A stretch of 64,000 nt of DNA from Branchiostoma floridae (Eukaryota; Chordata; Leptocardii; Amphioxiformes; Branchiostomatidae). The notes below the pieces were generated by a model. The model saw only the letters and a program-made list of their open reading frames with translations. It did not search any database and had not been told where the DNA came from. Shown here in pieces: positions 62,101-64,000 of this stretch. Numbering within the stretch: the stretch's first letter is position 1; each line of letters starts with the position of its first letter. A program made the position numbers and the translations under genes. Location: contig NC_049990.1 in assembly GCF_000003815.2 (NCBI RefSeq), forward strand, positions 4,682,831-4,746,830, in the 5' to 3' direction.

Positions 62101-64000
62101 CATTCATTTTACAGACTTAGGAATATAGTCTAGTACATGTGTTATTGCATTGATTGCTCTGTCTTTGGTGCCATTTATAATTGCTCCATGTACAACTGTC
62201 AAGCACAGATCTGAAGTTCATTCATTTTTGCTGTATATATAAACATGCGTCGATGAAGGTTCAACATCCAGGTAATAAGATACGCCAAAAAGCAGTTGCT
62301 AAAGCAACTGGATTCCAAAATCATATCCAGTTGGTTGAGTTACTGCTTTTCAGTATATATAAATGTGAAAACCTCATTGAAAACCTAGATAAGCATCATA
62401 AAAAATTAAGGTGTATTTTAAACAAGAACTAACTGCTACCATTAGAAGTGCCATATTCAACACCTAGTACCTGCATACCAAATGTCATAAAGATCCACAA
62501 GATTAACATCTTCTTTCTGAAGTCATGCAAACAGCATGGAACATGGTCTTCTTTATGCTTCTACAAAAATTACATTTTACACATTCTAACATTTCTTCAT
62601 CCACATGATGGTGTTATCATGATAAAGATTTCAGGCTGTCAGCGTGTATCAGAAAATATTTCCACAAACACACAAACAAACGGCACCCAAAACTTAAACT
62701 TCTTAGACAGATACAAATGTTTCAAATACTTCTTATTGCTTGACAAAGTATACCATGCAAGTTTACACATTCATATTTCACAACTGTCCTGCCTTCTCCA
62801 ATTTCACTGCGTGCGTCAGTAGGTAATCCAAGTCGGTATCGCTCCAAAGCCTCATCAGTAACGTCCAGTTAAGTGCTCCCCACGGATGTGAGTTAACAGC
62901 CCTGTAGTGCAACACTAACTCTTTGATCTCTGAGCCTTTCCTGCCAAGTAAACCCTCTCAAAGTGATGCTTATCTGTGAAAGCTTCATCTACACTTTTTG
63001 TGATGAAACTTCCCACTTGGAAGTTTACATTTGTACATACAGTGGGGTTAGAATAGATTTCATTACTTTTGCTGTATTTTAAACTTCAGCTATTAGAGTG
63101 TACAGGTAGGTACACACTCTACATGTATTAAATTTGATTTTATTGTGTTATGCAATATTTTTTAACCTTAATTTACAATAACATAATCAGTAACCCGCAG
63201 TAAAGTGCTCCCCACGGATGTGAGTTAACAGCCCTGTAGTGCAACACTAACTCTTTGATCTCTGAGCCTTACCTGCCAAGTAAACCCTCTCAAAGTGATG
63301 GTTATCTTTGAAAGCTTCATCTACACACTTTTTATGCTTCTCAGTTGGAAGTGTATATAGAGTGCAGTTAAAATAGATTTCATTATATTTGCTGTTCTTT
63401 ACACTTTAGCTATTAGAGTGAAGGTACACATACATGTATAGCGTACATGTTTGAAAATTAATGAACTGTTTTGTGATACAAAATGAACATTATGTTAGAA
63501 TTTAATTCTTATTTGTAAAACTACGGTATATTTGATTTTGGAAAATCTGAACCTGTATTATATAGTGACCACCTCTTCATGAGAACCACCTGGTCATTGG
63601 TATATACAATTTAAAGTAACCTGTATACCAGTGACCACTTCTGTATAAGAACCACCTGGCTTTTGATACTAGTAGTATACAAGTGACTACCTCTGTACAA
63701 GAAATGTATAAGGACCACCTGGCCCTTTTTTTGTGGTCCTTAGATTTGTTTTCCTGTTGAGCCAAGCATCAAGAATCCTGTCGAAAGTATCCAAATGTCT
63801 GTTTGAAAGTTCAACAAACTAATTAAAAGTTTTCAAACTTTTCTTTCCTCAGGGTCTTTACCTTGGGCCTAGCTGTGCTGATTGTGCCCTTTCTCCCAGC
63901 ATGCAACCTGTTCTTCACGGTCGGGTTTGTGGTAGCTGAGCGCGTGCTGTACCTGCCCAGCGCAGGCTTCGTGTTGATGGTCGTTGCTGGACTCAACGTC
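13813..64000 (+). CDS. TMTC4: TMTC4-like O-mannosyltransferase / TPR membrane protein, 5' part (8 exons, truncated by window edge)
   Basis: Joined exons 13813-14195, 36805-37024, 39722-39809, 47930-48042, 51537-51644, 55033-55194, 56160-56362 and 63853-64000 give 475 residues with no stop; all seven introns are GT-AG and phases agree. Seen: a polar N-terminus (1-50), a first membrane segment (about 57-71), the [12 protein letters not shown] acidic loop (79-90), [14 protein letters not shown] (115-128), AVHPVHTE, a CK-x-QGIT motif (about 260-266), the DUF1736-type block RWWVMG...[13 protein letters not shown] and [13 protein letters not shown], then [11 protein letters not shown] near the right edge. 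Known of the family: TMTC1-4 are multi-pass ER membrane proteins needed for O-mannosylation of cadherins and protocadherins, and TMTC4 has also been tied to ER calcium handling. SEAIVNNKD and HDFWG favour TMTC4 over TMTC1-3. The C-terminal TPR repeats must lie beyond 64000. The symbol is by orthology; the promoter and any 5' non-coding exon were not identified. Confidence 0.9.
14692..14745 (+). pseudogene. Decayed duplicate of TMTC4 exon 1 end, left half (split by hAT element)
   Basis: GACTTCTGGGGGAAGAAC, TGGCCAGCAAGACAAGCCAC and AAGTCCTACAGGCC repeat exon 1 bases around 14123-14178 with two or three changes. The copy is broken after TACAGGCC by the element at 14746-16739 and resumes at 16748. 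It is non-coding now. Confidence 0.88.
14746..16739. mobile_element. hAT-like transposon, 1,994 bp, perfect 8-bp target duplication TACAGGCC
   Basis: The left end CAGTGCTGTCTCCAG is exactly mirrored by CTGGAGACAGCACTG at the right end (15-bp inverted repeat). TACAGGCC flanks both sides (14738-14745, 16740-16747), and intact exon 1 shows the uninterrupted sequence. CAGTG termini and an 8-bp duplication mark hAT. Inner ends carry TTCCGTCC motifs. From about 14940 to 16280 the interior is a diverged relative of the 5-kb TA-flanked transposons (for example AACAAAAGGCTTTGTTCC, and ATATGAAAAGAAGCCGATTT near 16179), so the element is composite. No transposase frame recognised. Confidence 0.85.
16748..16774 (+). 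pseudogene. Decayed duplicate of TMTC4 exon 1 end, right half
   Basis: GCTCACGGTGCTCACATTCA, then GGTCAGG, is identical to the exon 1 end and donor (14174-14200), continuing the copy broken at 14745. The following intron text also resembles the start of intron 1. Confidence 0.88.
16880..16920 (+). pseudogene. Third, more decayed copy of TMTC4 exon 1 end
   Basis: ACAAGACCTACAGGCCGCTC, ACAGTACTTATGTTCAG and GTCAGGA resemble exon 1's last ~40 bases and donor with several substitutions. Both this and the second copy are followed by an AAAAAATGAA.TGCAACCACA motif, showing a tandem unit of about 130 bp once the hAT element is removed. Confidence 0.78.
16921..18060. other. Intron 1 segment with no recognised gene
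   Basis: Low-copy non-coding DNA with degenerate internal repetition (GTGTCCCTTGTGGTCT near 17808 and 17904; AGTATTTCCGATTC near 17566 and 18028). An AATTA-rich stretch near 17630-17790 lacks obvious repeats and could be regulatory, but nothing is conclusive. Confidence 0.4.
18110..18310 (+). pseudogene. LINE reverse-transcriptase ORF2 C-terminal fragment (degraded)
   Basis: Frame at about 18145-18309 reads [20 protein letters not shown] then INITPQ, a stop, and [11 protein letters not shown]. The GRPxTRWxDxVxxDL and WRxLV pattern is the tail of many non-LTR retrotransposon ORF2 proteins. There is an internal stop and no catalytic RT region, so it is a dead 5'-truncated copy. It is followed by a GAGT microsatellite. 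Confidence 0.7.
18306..18329. repeat. (GAGT)n microsatellite
   Basis: About six GAGT units directly after the LINE fragment, possibly derived from its 3' tail. Confidence 0.8.
18330..19060. other. Intron 1 segment with no recognised gene
   Basis: Degenerate repeated phrases (TGTCCC.TGTGCT.TGACCTAGT near 18561 and 18743; TGATTTCC.TTGT near 18478 and 18681) suggest an old two-copy duplication of about 190 bp. A 108-codon frame around 18923-19249 runs into an inverted-repeat element and has no recognisable domain. Confidence 0.4.
19061..19189. mobile_element. Short foldback MITE, 129 bp
   Basis: ACCATCTCCATAGTGACTGC, then TGGCTCAAATCTTTCG, at the left is mirrored by CGAAAGGATTGAGCCAGC, then GGTCACTATGGAGGATGGT, at the right. 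The arms of about 40 bp are roughly 90% complementary. No clear target duplication. Confidence 0.7.
19411..20131. mobile_element. PIF/Harbinger-like non-autonomous element, 721 bp, TAA target duplication
   Basis: The left end GGCCCACTTCAAACAGACAA, then TAGTCGTGCGACTGTT, is mirrored at the right (AACAGTCGCACGACTAT, then TTGTCTGTCTAAAGTCGGCC). TAA flanks both sides (19408-19410, 20132-20134). GGCC ends and a TAA duplication fit PIF/Harbinger. The interior is rich in GTCGC/GCGAC motifs; no transposase. Confidence 0.75.
20270..21530. repeat. Minisatellite, 120-bp unit, about 10 copies (decayed copies to ~21760)
   Basis: Each unit has CTGGGACCCTCACACCCAAC, TGGCCAGGCTGATTACTTAT, CCCACAGGACC, ATGGACTGGACAGGACCTT and CCTCATTGGGAGGGTCTACA. 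The period of 120 bases is a multiple of three, which keeps frames open for up to 248 codons on the plus strand and 217 on the minus strand. Equal openness on both strands, phase shifts at two longer units (TTTAATATCCCACAGG) and absence of any domain argue against coding. Confidence 0.92.
21770..22220. other. Intron 1 segment with no recognised gene
   Basis: Unique-looking non-coding DNA between the 120-bp minisatellite and a 5S-derived SINE-like copy. No frame of interest. Confidence 0.4.
22225..22475 (-). mobile_element. 5S rRNA-derived SINE-like element (copy 1)
   Basis: Read on the minus strand, the right end gives GCTACGGCCA, then GATCTCGGAAGTTAAGCAAC and TTGGATGGGGGACC, matching the order and spacing of 5S rRNA start, box A and box C. 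The rest (CTCGAGGAGGTGCCTCGACC, TACCTACTGGCTGGCAAAAT) is shared with copy 2 at 29216-29460 and is not 5S. 5S-promoter SINEs are the SINE3 class. Open frames through it are incidental. Confidence 0.72.
22720..25110. repeat. Large tandem array, mixed ~120 and ~240-bp units, about 14 copies
   Basis: Recurring blocks: CTCCAGGATTTGTGTCTTGT, CTCAGGTATTACCATTAGTC, GAGACAGGGACCCTTGTAAC, AGAATCATCATTTTGGATTT, GAGACACTGGCAATT, then either CTGTCAAGAAGAAAATTAAG (short unit) or GTGAAGACGTTACAGCTAAC with CTCATAATTCTTCTGGGTAC (long unit). The alternation of two unit lengths suggests an internal deletion that spread. No coding evidence. Confidence 0.88.
25214..25518. mobile_element. hAT-like MITE, 305 bp, 8-bp target duplication AGCTAGTG
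   Basis: The left end TAGTGTTCTAGTCAGC pairs with the right end GCTGGCTAGAACAGTG; AGCTAGTG lies at 25206-25213 and 25519-25526. The 8-bp duplication and CAxTG-like ends fit hAT. The interior carries GGACAAAAATTTTGCC and TTCAGAGGGTCTAGATTTTA, shared in diverged form with the MITE at 42415-42667. Confidence 0.78.
25499..25745. repeat. Tandem duplication (~128 bp, 2 copies) that includes the MITE right end
   Basis: TTCAGGCTGGCTAGAACA, then GTGATAGTAGCATGCCTGAG, CTTGATGTCC and ACAAGGGCGCCAAC occur at 25499-25620 and 25628-25745. The second copy starts with the MITE end, so the duplication postdates MITE insertion. Confidence 0.8.
26057..26275. mobile_element. hAT-like terminal fragment plus short foldback
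   Basis: CAGGGCTTGAAATACTTTTT at 26057 matches the end of the hAT MITE family seen at 37947 and 44042, but no matching right end was found. At 26179-26209 and 26244-26270, GATTTTGGAAACGGTCAGAT and its complement form an inverted repeat of about 30 bp. Confidence 0.5.
26280..27110. other. Intron 1 segment, apparently unique
   Basis: No tandem or dispersed repeat recognised and no credible frame. Low repetition in such a repeat-rich intron makes 26.4-26.8 kb a reasonable place to look for conserved non-coding DNA; I see no specific motif proving it. Confidence 0.35.
27149..27265. repeat. (CCAA)n microsatellite
   Basis: About 27 near-perfect CCAA units with one interruption (CAGCCATTCAACAA). 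Smaller CCAA clusters continue to 27327. The apparent Thr-Asn-Gln-Pro and Trp-Leu-Val-Gly frames are artefacts. Confidence 0.93.
27550..28570. repeat. Tandem array, ~110-190-bp unit, about 7 degenerate copies
   Basis: GGGAATTGGTTTTGTGT, GTTGAGATTTCTT, ACTGACTTGATTTTAGGGTA, ACAAATTAGGGGTGTTTTCC and AACAACTCC..AAGGGATAAA recur near 27630, 27770, 27900, 28030, 28170, 28330 and 28450. Confidence 0.8.
28650..28770 (-). mobile_element. Possible non-LTR retrotransposon 3' end (minus strand)
   Basis: A (TTTA)n run at 28654-28673 precedes GTTCGGCTGTTTACAGACAG, then GGCTAGCCCTGGGAGGG; on the minus strand this is a GC-rich 3' end with an (AAAT)n tail, as in many LINE or SINE copies. No coding part is recognisable. 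Confidence 0.4.
29030..29580. repeat. Left part of a ~260-bp tandem array (interrupted by 5S SINE copy 2 and transposon copy B)
   Basis: TTCCAACTATTTTACTC, GTTTAGGCCCGAATTACGGG, TCAGATTTCG, CTTAATTTTCGCCCTGCCAG and GATTCAATCTTCTCAGGGTA recur at 34180-34935. The array is split at TA 29581-29582 by the 4.6-kb transposon. Confidence 0.82.
29216..29460 (-). mobile_element. 5S rRNA-derived SINE-like element (copy 2)
   Basis: About 93% like copy 1 (22225-22475), same strand. On the minus strand it reads GATCTCGGAAGTTAAGCAAC, then GCTTGGATGGGGGACC, as in 5S rRNA, followed by the shared unique body. It sits inside a unit of the ~260-bp tandem array. Confidence 0.72.
29583..34177 (-). mobile_element. 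Non-autonomous DNA transposon, 4,595 bp, TA target duplication (copy B, inverted)
   Basis: Reverse-complement near-identical copy of 5869-10908: for example, the 76-residue frame at 10061-10291 recurs unchanged on the other strand at 30178-30408, and the 100-residue frame at 9295-9597 at 30880-31182. The ends read CAGTACCG(A)TTACGTTTATG inwards (one mismatch at the left end); TA flanks both sides (29581-29582, 34178-34179). The empty site CCAACTATTTTACTC is present in other array units (29040, 34455, 34722). Short and numerous differences from copy A include loss of one ~220-bp unit near 33.6 kb and a ~220-bp deletion near 31.54 kb between short direct repeats. No transposase seen. Confidence 0.88.
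34180..34935. repeat. Right part of the ~260-bp tandem array
   Basis: Three units with TTTTACTCGTTT, CAAGATGCAGG, GTTTAGGCC, GGAGTCTTAATTTTCGCCCT and AACTAACTCCATTTTCGGCA, starting near 34180, 34455 and 34722. It continues the array seen at 29030-29580. Confidence 0.83.
35131..35462. mobile_element. hAT-like MITE, ~330 bp (GTTGGACAAGT family)
   Basis: CAGGGTTGAACAAGTCCACC at the left is mirrored by ACTTGTCCAACCTAT at the right, with inner TTCACTTG / CAAGTGAA motifs. Another end of the same family (CAGGGTTGGACAAGTTTTCT) starts at 35794. The target duplication is not clean. Several GGGCAAGTGC motifs lie subterminally. Confidence 0.6.
35568..36262. repeat. Two-copy ~220-bp duplication split by a hAT-like insertion
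   Basis: CAAGATTGGGTTTGGATCCC, CTAGCTGTTAATGTTACAGA, AGGCCAGGCCTTAAGGCCT and CTTGTGTAGGAGGTTTGAAC through CTGCAG occur at about 35580-35793 and 36055-36260, about 95% alike. The sequence between them (35794-36035) begins with a CAGGGTTGGACAAG hAT-type end. Confidence 0.75.
36503..36593 (+). pseudogene. Partial duplicate of TMTC4 exon 2 (first copy)
   Basis: From the acceptor (CATCTGTTTTCAG) through CAACTG, 91 bases match exon 2 with about four substitutions and keep its frame ([13 protein letters not shown]..., ending AANCVQL). It then diverges with no donor, so inclusion would not rejoin the gene properly. A recent-looking duplicate. Confidence 0.85.
36659..36710 (+). pseudogene. Partial duplicate of TMTC4 exon 2 (second copy, frameshifted)
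   Basis: The acceptor CATCTGTTTTCAG is followed by 50 bases like exon 2 (ACTAAACCACTGG, then TGGTCGTTCCATG), with one extra base after the G run that breaks the frame. No donor. Confidence 0.82.
36805..37024 (+). CDS. TMTC4: TMTC4 exon 2 (residues 128-201)
   Basis: The acceptor TTTTCAG ends at 36804 and the donor GTAAGT starts at 37025. One base completes Arg128, followed by 73 codons: [13 protein letters not shown], then [22 protein letters not shown] (membrane helix) and [13 protein letters not shown]. The AVHPVHTE stretch is a TMTC signature. Two shorter look-alikes just upstream (36503-36593 and 36659-36710) share the acceptor and 5' part but lack the rest and a donor, so this third copy is the functional exon. 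Confidence 0.9.
37310..37945. repeat. Tandem array in intron 2, ~175-bp unit, 4 copies
   Basis: ATCACTCAGATCCAGACGCA, TTACCAATGCACACAGTCTT, GTCTCATTGTGTC and AAGTACCTTGAGGCAAAGAT recur near 37320, 37495, 37645 and 37820. Confidence 0.82.
37947..38250. mobile_element. hAT-like MITE, 304 bp
   Basis: CAGGGCTCAAAATACC at the left is mirrored by GTATTTCGAGCCCTG at the right; inner motifs TGCAGGTAAAA and TGCACCAG repeat. The 8-bp flanks (GATTTAGT and CAAGTGAA) do not match, so the insertion is old or rearranged. Confidence 0.65.
38260..39720. other. Intron 2 remainder
   Basis: Low-copy DNA. Near 38790-38940, CCTACCCACATACCAAATAT and ACACAGACACACACAAAC resemble a common invertebrate dispersed-repeat tail. 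Near 39258-39314, AGGTTCAGGTCCAG and its complement CTGGACCTGAACCT form a short inverted repeat. No gene evidence. Confidence 0.45.
39722..39809 (+). CDS. TMTC4: TMTC4 exon 3 (residues 202-231)
   Basis: The acceptor TGTTGCAG ends at 39721 and the donor GTGAGT starts at 39810. The 29 codons plus one base read [20 protein letters not shown] followed by LCYVRSCHE, continuing the [12 protein letters not shown] motif across the junction from exon 2 in phase 0. This is the next membrane helix. The small size (88 bp) fits TMTC4 gene structure; no decayed copies were noticed beside it. Confidence 0.88.
40180..42240. repeat. Large tandem array in intron 3, ~170-200-bp unit, about 11 copies, with ~511-bp higher-order repeat
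   Basis: Units share TCACCAACTTGAAACAGT, CCTGTGCAGTTGTGTTATGT, AAGTCTACATCAATGCAAAC and TGATCTTCCATTAGAGAAGC. Blocks 40380-40880 and 40890-41280 match each other more closely than adjacent units do, showing a three-unit higher-order repeat of about 511 bp. Confidence 0.88.
42415..42667. mobile_element. hAT-like MITE, 253 bp
   Basis: CAGGGTTGTAGCCAGC at the left is mirrored by GCTGGCTACAACTCTG at the right. Flanks GTACCAAG (42407-42414) and GTGCCAAA (42668-42675) match at 6 of 8 bases, a decayed 8-bp duplication. The interior has TTCCGTCCC and CTAGACCCTCTGAAACGCTA, shared with the 14746 and 25214 elements. Confidence 0.75.
42715..43980. repeat. Tandem array in intron 3, ~190-bp unit, about 5 copies, interrupted
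   Basis: AAAGTAAAAGCAAGACACC, CACATTGATAATGTA.TTGACAT, GTAGTTCAATACCTTTGGAG and AAAGAGTCTGACTGCC recur near 42895, 43485, 43700 and 43870; the first full unit is split by the insert at 43038-43414. Confidence 0.8.
43038..43414. mobile_element. Inserted element of unknown type, 377 bp, 7-bp direct repeats TGTGAAA
   Basis: The tandem unit breaks after TGTGAAA (43031-43037) and resumes with TGTGAAA (43415-43421). The insert is GC-richer, contains two copies of GTTGGGGA.CGGGCGTT (about 43173 and 43389), and has no terminal inverted repeat I can see and no protein. Confidence 0.6.
44042..44401. mobile_element. hAT-like MITE, 360 bp, whose right end was later tandemised
   Basis: CAGGGCTTGAAATTC at the left pairs with TACATTTTGAACCCTG at the right; GGGTGCACCAGA motifs lie inside both ends. 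No clean 8-bp duplication. Confidence 0.62.
44285..44865. repeat. Tandem array, ~195-bp unit, 3 copies, containing a MITE right end
   Basis: TTTGATATCTTTA.ATGCGTA, ATTTGGGTGCACAGAACCAA, TTTTGGGTGCAC, GAGCCCTGTCAAGTCC and ATTGAAATAGATTTAAGTTC recur with period about 195 from 44285 to 44860. Confidence 0.82.
44866..45780. other. Intron 3 segment, apparently unique
   Basis: 44.87-45.2 kb is GC-richer and free of recognisable repeats, unlike its surroundings. Only short frames. Nothing more can be said from the sequence. Confidence 0.35.
45780..45950 (+). repeat. Dispersed repeat (copy 2 of the 3165-3335 family)
   Basis: TATGGCC, GTCAATATTGACCATGG, GATATCAGCCCTACAG, ACAATCTCTGCCACA and AAGCTGACTCAGG match the first copy in order. 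Confidence 0.65.
45985..46130 (-). mobile_element. tRNA-derived SINE head (minus strand, degraded)
   Basis: On the minus strand it reads AGCCTAGTGTGTAGAATTTT, CGCCTTGCAGTCAG and GGTCATGGGTTTGATCCAC, resembling a tRNA-like A box/B box pair and the SINE at 55818-56119 (GTGGGTAGAG...GAGTTCGATCCCC). No closing tRNA stem. Confidence 0.55.
46530..46640 (+). mobile_element. tRNA-like SINE fragment
   Basis: GTCCAGGGTTCAAATCCCAT is a good B box; GTGGTTATTGACCCTGCTG upstream could be the A-box half. The following CTGTTCAACCTCACCTGATT recurs (as GTTCAACCTAACCTGATC) at 50709-50729, so both belong to one interspersed family. Confidence 0.5.
46995..47330 (+). mobile_element. SINE with L2/CR1-like tail
   Basis: A degraded tRNA-like head (GTAGGGCGTTTGGCCAAG, GGTCCTGGTTTAAAATTC) is followed by GTGCCCTTGGGAAAACACTT, CTCACTCCACCAGGTATAAA and AATGGATACCTGAC, the CTTGGGcAA..CACTT / TAAAAATGG.TA pattern of MIR and L2-type 3' ends. 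A second tRNA-like scrap lies at 47335-47430. Confidence 0.55.
47500..47642. mobile_element. Palindromic MITE, 143 bp
   Basis: CAGTAGAAGCCAGTTTAATT at the left is mirrored by AATTGAATGGCTTCTACTG at the right; CAATTGCAC-type motifs recur inside. No clear target duplication. Confidence 0.68.
47690..47900 (+). repeat. Two upstream partial copies of the exon 4 acceptor region
   Basis: CCAGGACCCCCAGTGCTG (about 47709) and ACAGGTACCCAGGACAACCA (about 47815) mimic the exon 4 start CCAGGTACCCAGGATCCCCA (47926). Shared intron text (TTGACTTCCACTTTTT..., TAGATAGGATTTTGAC) shows a unit of about 110 bp. Confidence 0.78.
47930..48042 (+). CDS. TMTC4: TMTC4 exon 4 (residues 231-268), with CKGQG in place of CKEQG
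   Basis: The acceptor CCCTACCAG ends at 47929 and the donor GTGAGT starts at 48043. The product is [20 protein letters not shown] then [18 protein letters not shown]. The family motif is CKEQGIT; codon 48022-48024 is GGG (Gly) here, whereas the two decayed downstream copies of this exon end (about 48135-48203 and 48298-48364) have GAG (Glu). Partial copies of the exon start also lie upstream near 47700 and 47818. The exon is therefore the centre of a small tandem-duplication cluster. Confidence 0.87.
48112..48203 (+). pseudogene. Partial duplicate of TMTC4 exon 4 end (first copy; keeps CKEQG)
   Basis: TGTGGTCCTGTGTGCTGC, TCTGTACTGTGTAAGGAGCA and AGGAATCACTGCCATT match the exon 4 end and keep its donor GTGAGT (48204). 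The 5' part is replaced by CAGTCAAACCTGTACTAGTG, a transposon-end-like motif, so there is no acceptor. It encodes Glu where exon 4 has Gly. Confidence 0.82.
48274..48366 (+). pseudogene. Partial duplicate of TMTC4 exon 4 end (second copy)
   Basis: Same composition as the copy ending at 48203, period 161 bp. The donor is damaged (CATCTTGAGT instead of CATTGTGAGT). Again GAG rather than GGG in the CKEQG codon. Confidence 0.8.
48820..50615. repeat. Tandem array in intron 4, ~220-bp unit, about 8 copies, two subtypes
   Basis: CTGAGCTATGGACTTGGACG, TCGGCCAGTCAAATGCAGAC, TGAAAGTACATGAAATGCAA, AGATTGAGTTTAGCATTTGC and CTGACAGGGTCATTTAAACT recur from about 48830 to 50600. Subtype A carries AACCTGACAAGATAGAAAGC; subtype B carries CATGACCGGATCGAAAG and ATCAATATTTCCTGATGAAT (near 49320, 49765 and 50435). 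Confidence 0.9.
50675..50709 (+). pseudogene. Partial duplicate of TMTC4 exon 5 start
   Basis: After an acceptor (TTATCTCAG) the 35 bases GGTGTCTGTTCCGCTTACGA, then CATCCTCATCCTGTG, equal exon 5's first codons ([11 protein letters not shown]) with one change, then stop matching. No donor. The real exon is 860 bp downstream. Confidence 0.83.
50732..50885. mobile_element. Long foldback (hairpin) element, 154 bp
   Basis: CCTGGTATCCAGTCGTAATA, AGCTCCCGAGTC and TTCTCTCCTCTT at 50732-50788 are repeated directly at 50789-50837 and then inverted at 50838-50885 (GAAGAGGAGAGAAGAGACTC, then TTACGGCTGGATACCAGG). The middle and right arms are almost perfectly complementary for ~45 bp. Confidence 0.8.
50930..51060 (-). 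mobile_element. tRNA-derived SINE head (minus strand)
   Basis: On the minus strand it reads GGCGACATCGCCTGTGTGAT, GGCTTTGTGATCTGACGG and GCCCGGGTTCGATTCCCGGG, with a perfect T-arm/B box. The 5' half does not close an acceptor stem, so I call it a SINE head rather than a tRNA gene. Confidence 0.6.
51537..51644 (+). CDS. TMTC4: TMTC4 exon 5 (residues 269-304)
   Basis: The acceptor TTATTGCAG ends at 51536 and the donor GTAGGT starts at 51645; phase 0 on both sides, 36 codons. It reads [20 protein letters not shown] then [16 protein letters not shown], equivalent to the TMTC4 segment after CKEQGIT that ends in a basic loop. A copy of its first about 35 bases with its own acceptor lies at 50675-50709. 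Confidence 0.87.
51990..52780. repeat. Tandem array in intron 5, ~165-bp unit, 5 copies
   Basis: TTCCCTGTGTACATTTTGG, CATCCCAAACTACACATTTG, TTCCAAGCAGTTGATTATAG, GAAAACAGCTA and CCCTGGTATTATGTGTTTCT recur near 52070, 52240, 52410, 52575 and 52735. Confidence 0.88.
52925..53400. repeat. Tandem array in intron 5, ~180-bp unit, 3 degenerate copies
   Basis: GGGGATGCTTGGATGT.TCTA, GATGG.AATGGATGCTCCAG and TTTTCATTGATGG recur near 52950, 53145 and 53310, with AAACAGAAAATTCCAGATGT between. Confidence 0.78.
53460..55032. other. Rest of intron 5, AT-rich, mostly unique
   Basis: No repeat family recognised beyond faint echoes of the preceding array (AAAATTCCAGA near 53882). Around 54505-54600 there is a cluster of TAATTAGCTAATTA and TGATTGATGTAATTA motifs of homeodomain type. 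Nothing coding. Confidence 0.4.
55033..55194 (+). CDS. TMTC4: TMTC4 exon 6 (residues 305-358), start of DUF1736-type block
   Basis: The acceptor ATTGCAG ends at 55032 and the donor GTGAGT starts at 55195; phase 0 on both sides, 54 codons. It begins [20 protein letters not shown], a membrane helix, followed by [20 protein letters not shown] and SKDLSTR. The R-W-x-x-M-G and PPAF...VDNPA pattern is characteristic of the conserved TMTC luminal domain (DUF1736). Confidence 0.9.
55195..55795. other. Intron 6, left part
   Basis: AT-rich non-coding sequence directly after exon 6. No repeat, gene or RNA recognised. Confidence 0.4.
55818..56119 (+). mobile_element. tRNA-derived SINE, 302 bp, with perfect 22-bp target duplication
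   Basis: Flanked by identical 22-base copies at 55796-55817 and 56120-56141 (core CCTTCAATTTTCTTCCCTT). The head reads GTAGTGGGTAGAGTGTTTGC (A-box region) and GTCGTGAGTTCGATCCCCGG (B box); the body ends GAAACCGAGATGGGCGCCAC...GGGTTTAACTTTAACC without a long poly-A. The insertion is 40 bp before exon 7. The near-perfect duplication implies a fairly recent insertion. Confidence 0.85.
56160..56362 (+). CDS. TMTC4: TMTC4 exon 7 (residues 359-426)
   Basis: The acceptor TTTCTCCAG ends at 56159 and the donor GTGAGT starts at 56363, phase 2 at the end. It encodes [20 protein letters not shown] then [18 protein letters not shown] and a further helix ending [19 protein letters not shown] is strongly conserved in TMTC4. 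The acceptor's pyrimidine tract lies inside the second copy of a 22-bp SINE target duplication (56120-56141). Confidence 0.9.
56395..57010. other. Intron 7 start: possible hAT-like end and unique sequence
   Basis: CAGGGTTATAGCCAGGA at 56395 resembles hAT MITE left ends in this window, and GTAGCTAGGTTACCCTG near 56735-56752 could be the right end, but the match is weak and no target duplication is visible. Confidence 0.35.
57023..57246 (+). pseudogene. LINE ORF2 C-terminal fragment, disrupted by a CACTA-like element
   Basis: The frame reads [20 protein letters not shown] then [20 protein letters not shown], and after a frameshift in an A run, [13 protein letters not shown]. RLxWxGHVxRM, RGxPKKRW and the final WRxxI are typical of non-LTR retrotransposon ORF2 tails. 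It stops at 57246 where the next element begins. Confidence 0.75.
57249..60468. mobile_element. CACTA (EnSpm)-like non-autonomous element, 3,220 bp
   Basis: The left end CACTACCAAAAATGG is mirrored by CATTTTTGGTAGTG at the right, with TA on both sides (57247-57248, 60469-60470). CACTA termini and a 2-3-bp duplication fit EnSpm/CACTA. About 1 kb inside each end is crowded with TTTCTTGATTTTCTTA / AAGAAAA-type subterminal repeats, also usual for CACTA. A ~130-bp tandem pair lies at 58255-58505 (TACTGTTGGGCTACCCCA, GAACCCCTGATTGGTT). No transposase is recognisable. Confidence 0.72.
60945..62010. repeat. Degenerate tandem array in intron 7, ~180-bp unit, about 5 copies
   Basis: GGAAATTGATAAATCTATTA, TCTAGCCAACTC, GGTTGAAAAATGAGGCAATA, GTTTTCAATACCAAAAATG and ATTTATTGAAATTTCA recur near 61000, 61210, 61400 and 61610; ATTGCAGCATTAG..CAAATTGGCTGCCA occurs at 60948 and 61950. 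Confidence 0.75.
62020..62850. other. Intron 7 segment with no recognised gene
   Basis: AT-rich. TACCAAATGTCATAAAGATC near 62477 recalls the dispersed-repeat tail seen near 38840. Frames of 83 and 124 codons have no recognisable domain and skewed, intron-like composition. Confidence 0.4.
62860..63440. repeat. Two-copy tandem duplication, ~340-bp period
   Basis: AGTGCTCCCCACGGATGTGA, GTTAACAGCCCTGTAGTGCA, ACACTAACTCTTTGATCTCT and AAACCCTCTCAAAGTGATG occur at 62871-62965 and 63209-63302, followed in both by GAAAGCTTCATCTACAC and TAGATTTCATTA. Confidence 0.88.
63565..63725. repeat. Short array of GACCACCT-type repeats (transposon-end-like)
   Basis: GTGACCACCTCT, AAGAACCACCTGG and CATTGGTATATAC recur several times in 160 bp; the same motifs (CAGTCAAACCTGTACTAGTG, CCACCTGGCCATTG) occur at 48090-48130, 48255-48295 and 48490-48560. 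Probably remnants of one MITE family. Confidence 0.6.
63853..64000 (+). CDS. TMTC4: TMTC4 exon 8, partial (residues 426-475; cut by window edge)
   Basis: The acceptor CTTTCCTCAG ends at 63852. One base completes Arg426, then 49 codons: [40 protein letters not shown] and [19 protein letters not shown] and [11 protein letters not shown] are TMTC hallmarks. The window stops exactly on a codon boundary and no donor is seen, so the exon may continue. Confidence 0.9.

Noticed and set aside
62448-62822. 124-codon frame in intron 7
   Set aside because: AT-rich, no domain, no splice context; composition like surrounding intron.
1-64000. CRISPR array or bacterial-type defence system
   Set aside because: The tandem repeats have no short identical repeats with unique spacers, and the spliced gene shows this is eukaryotic DNA.
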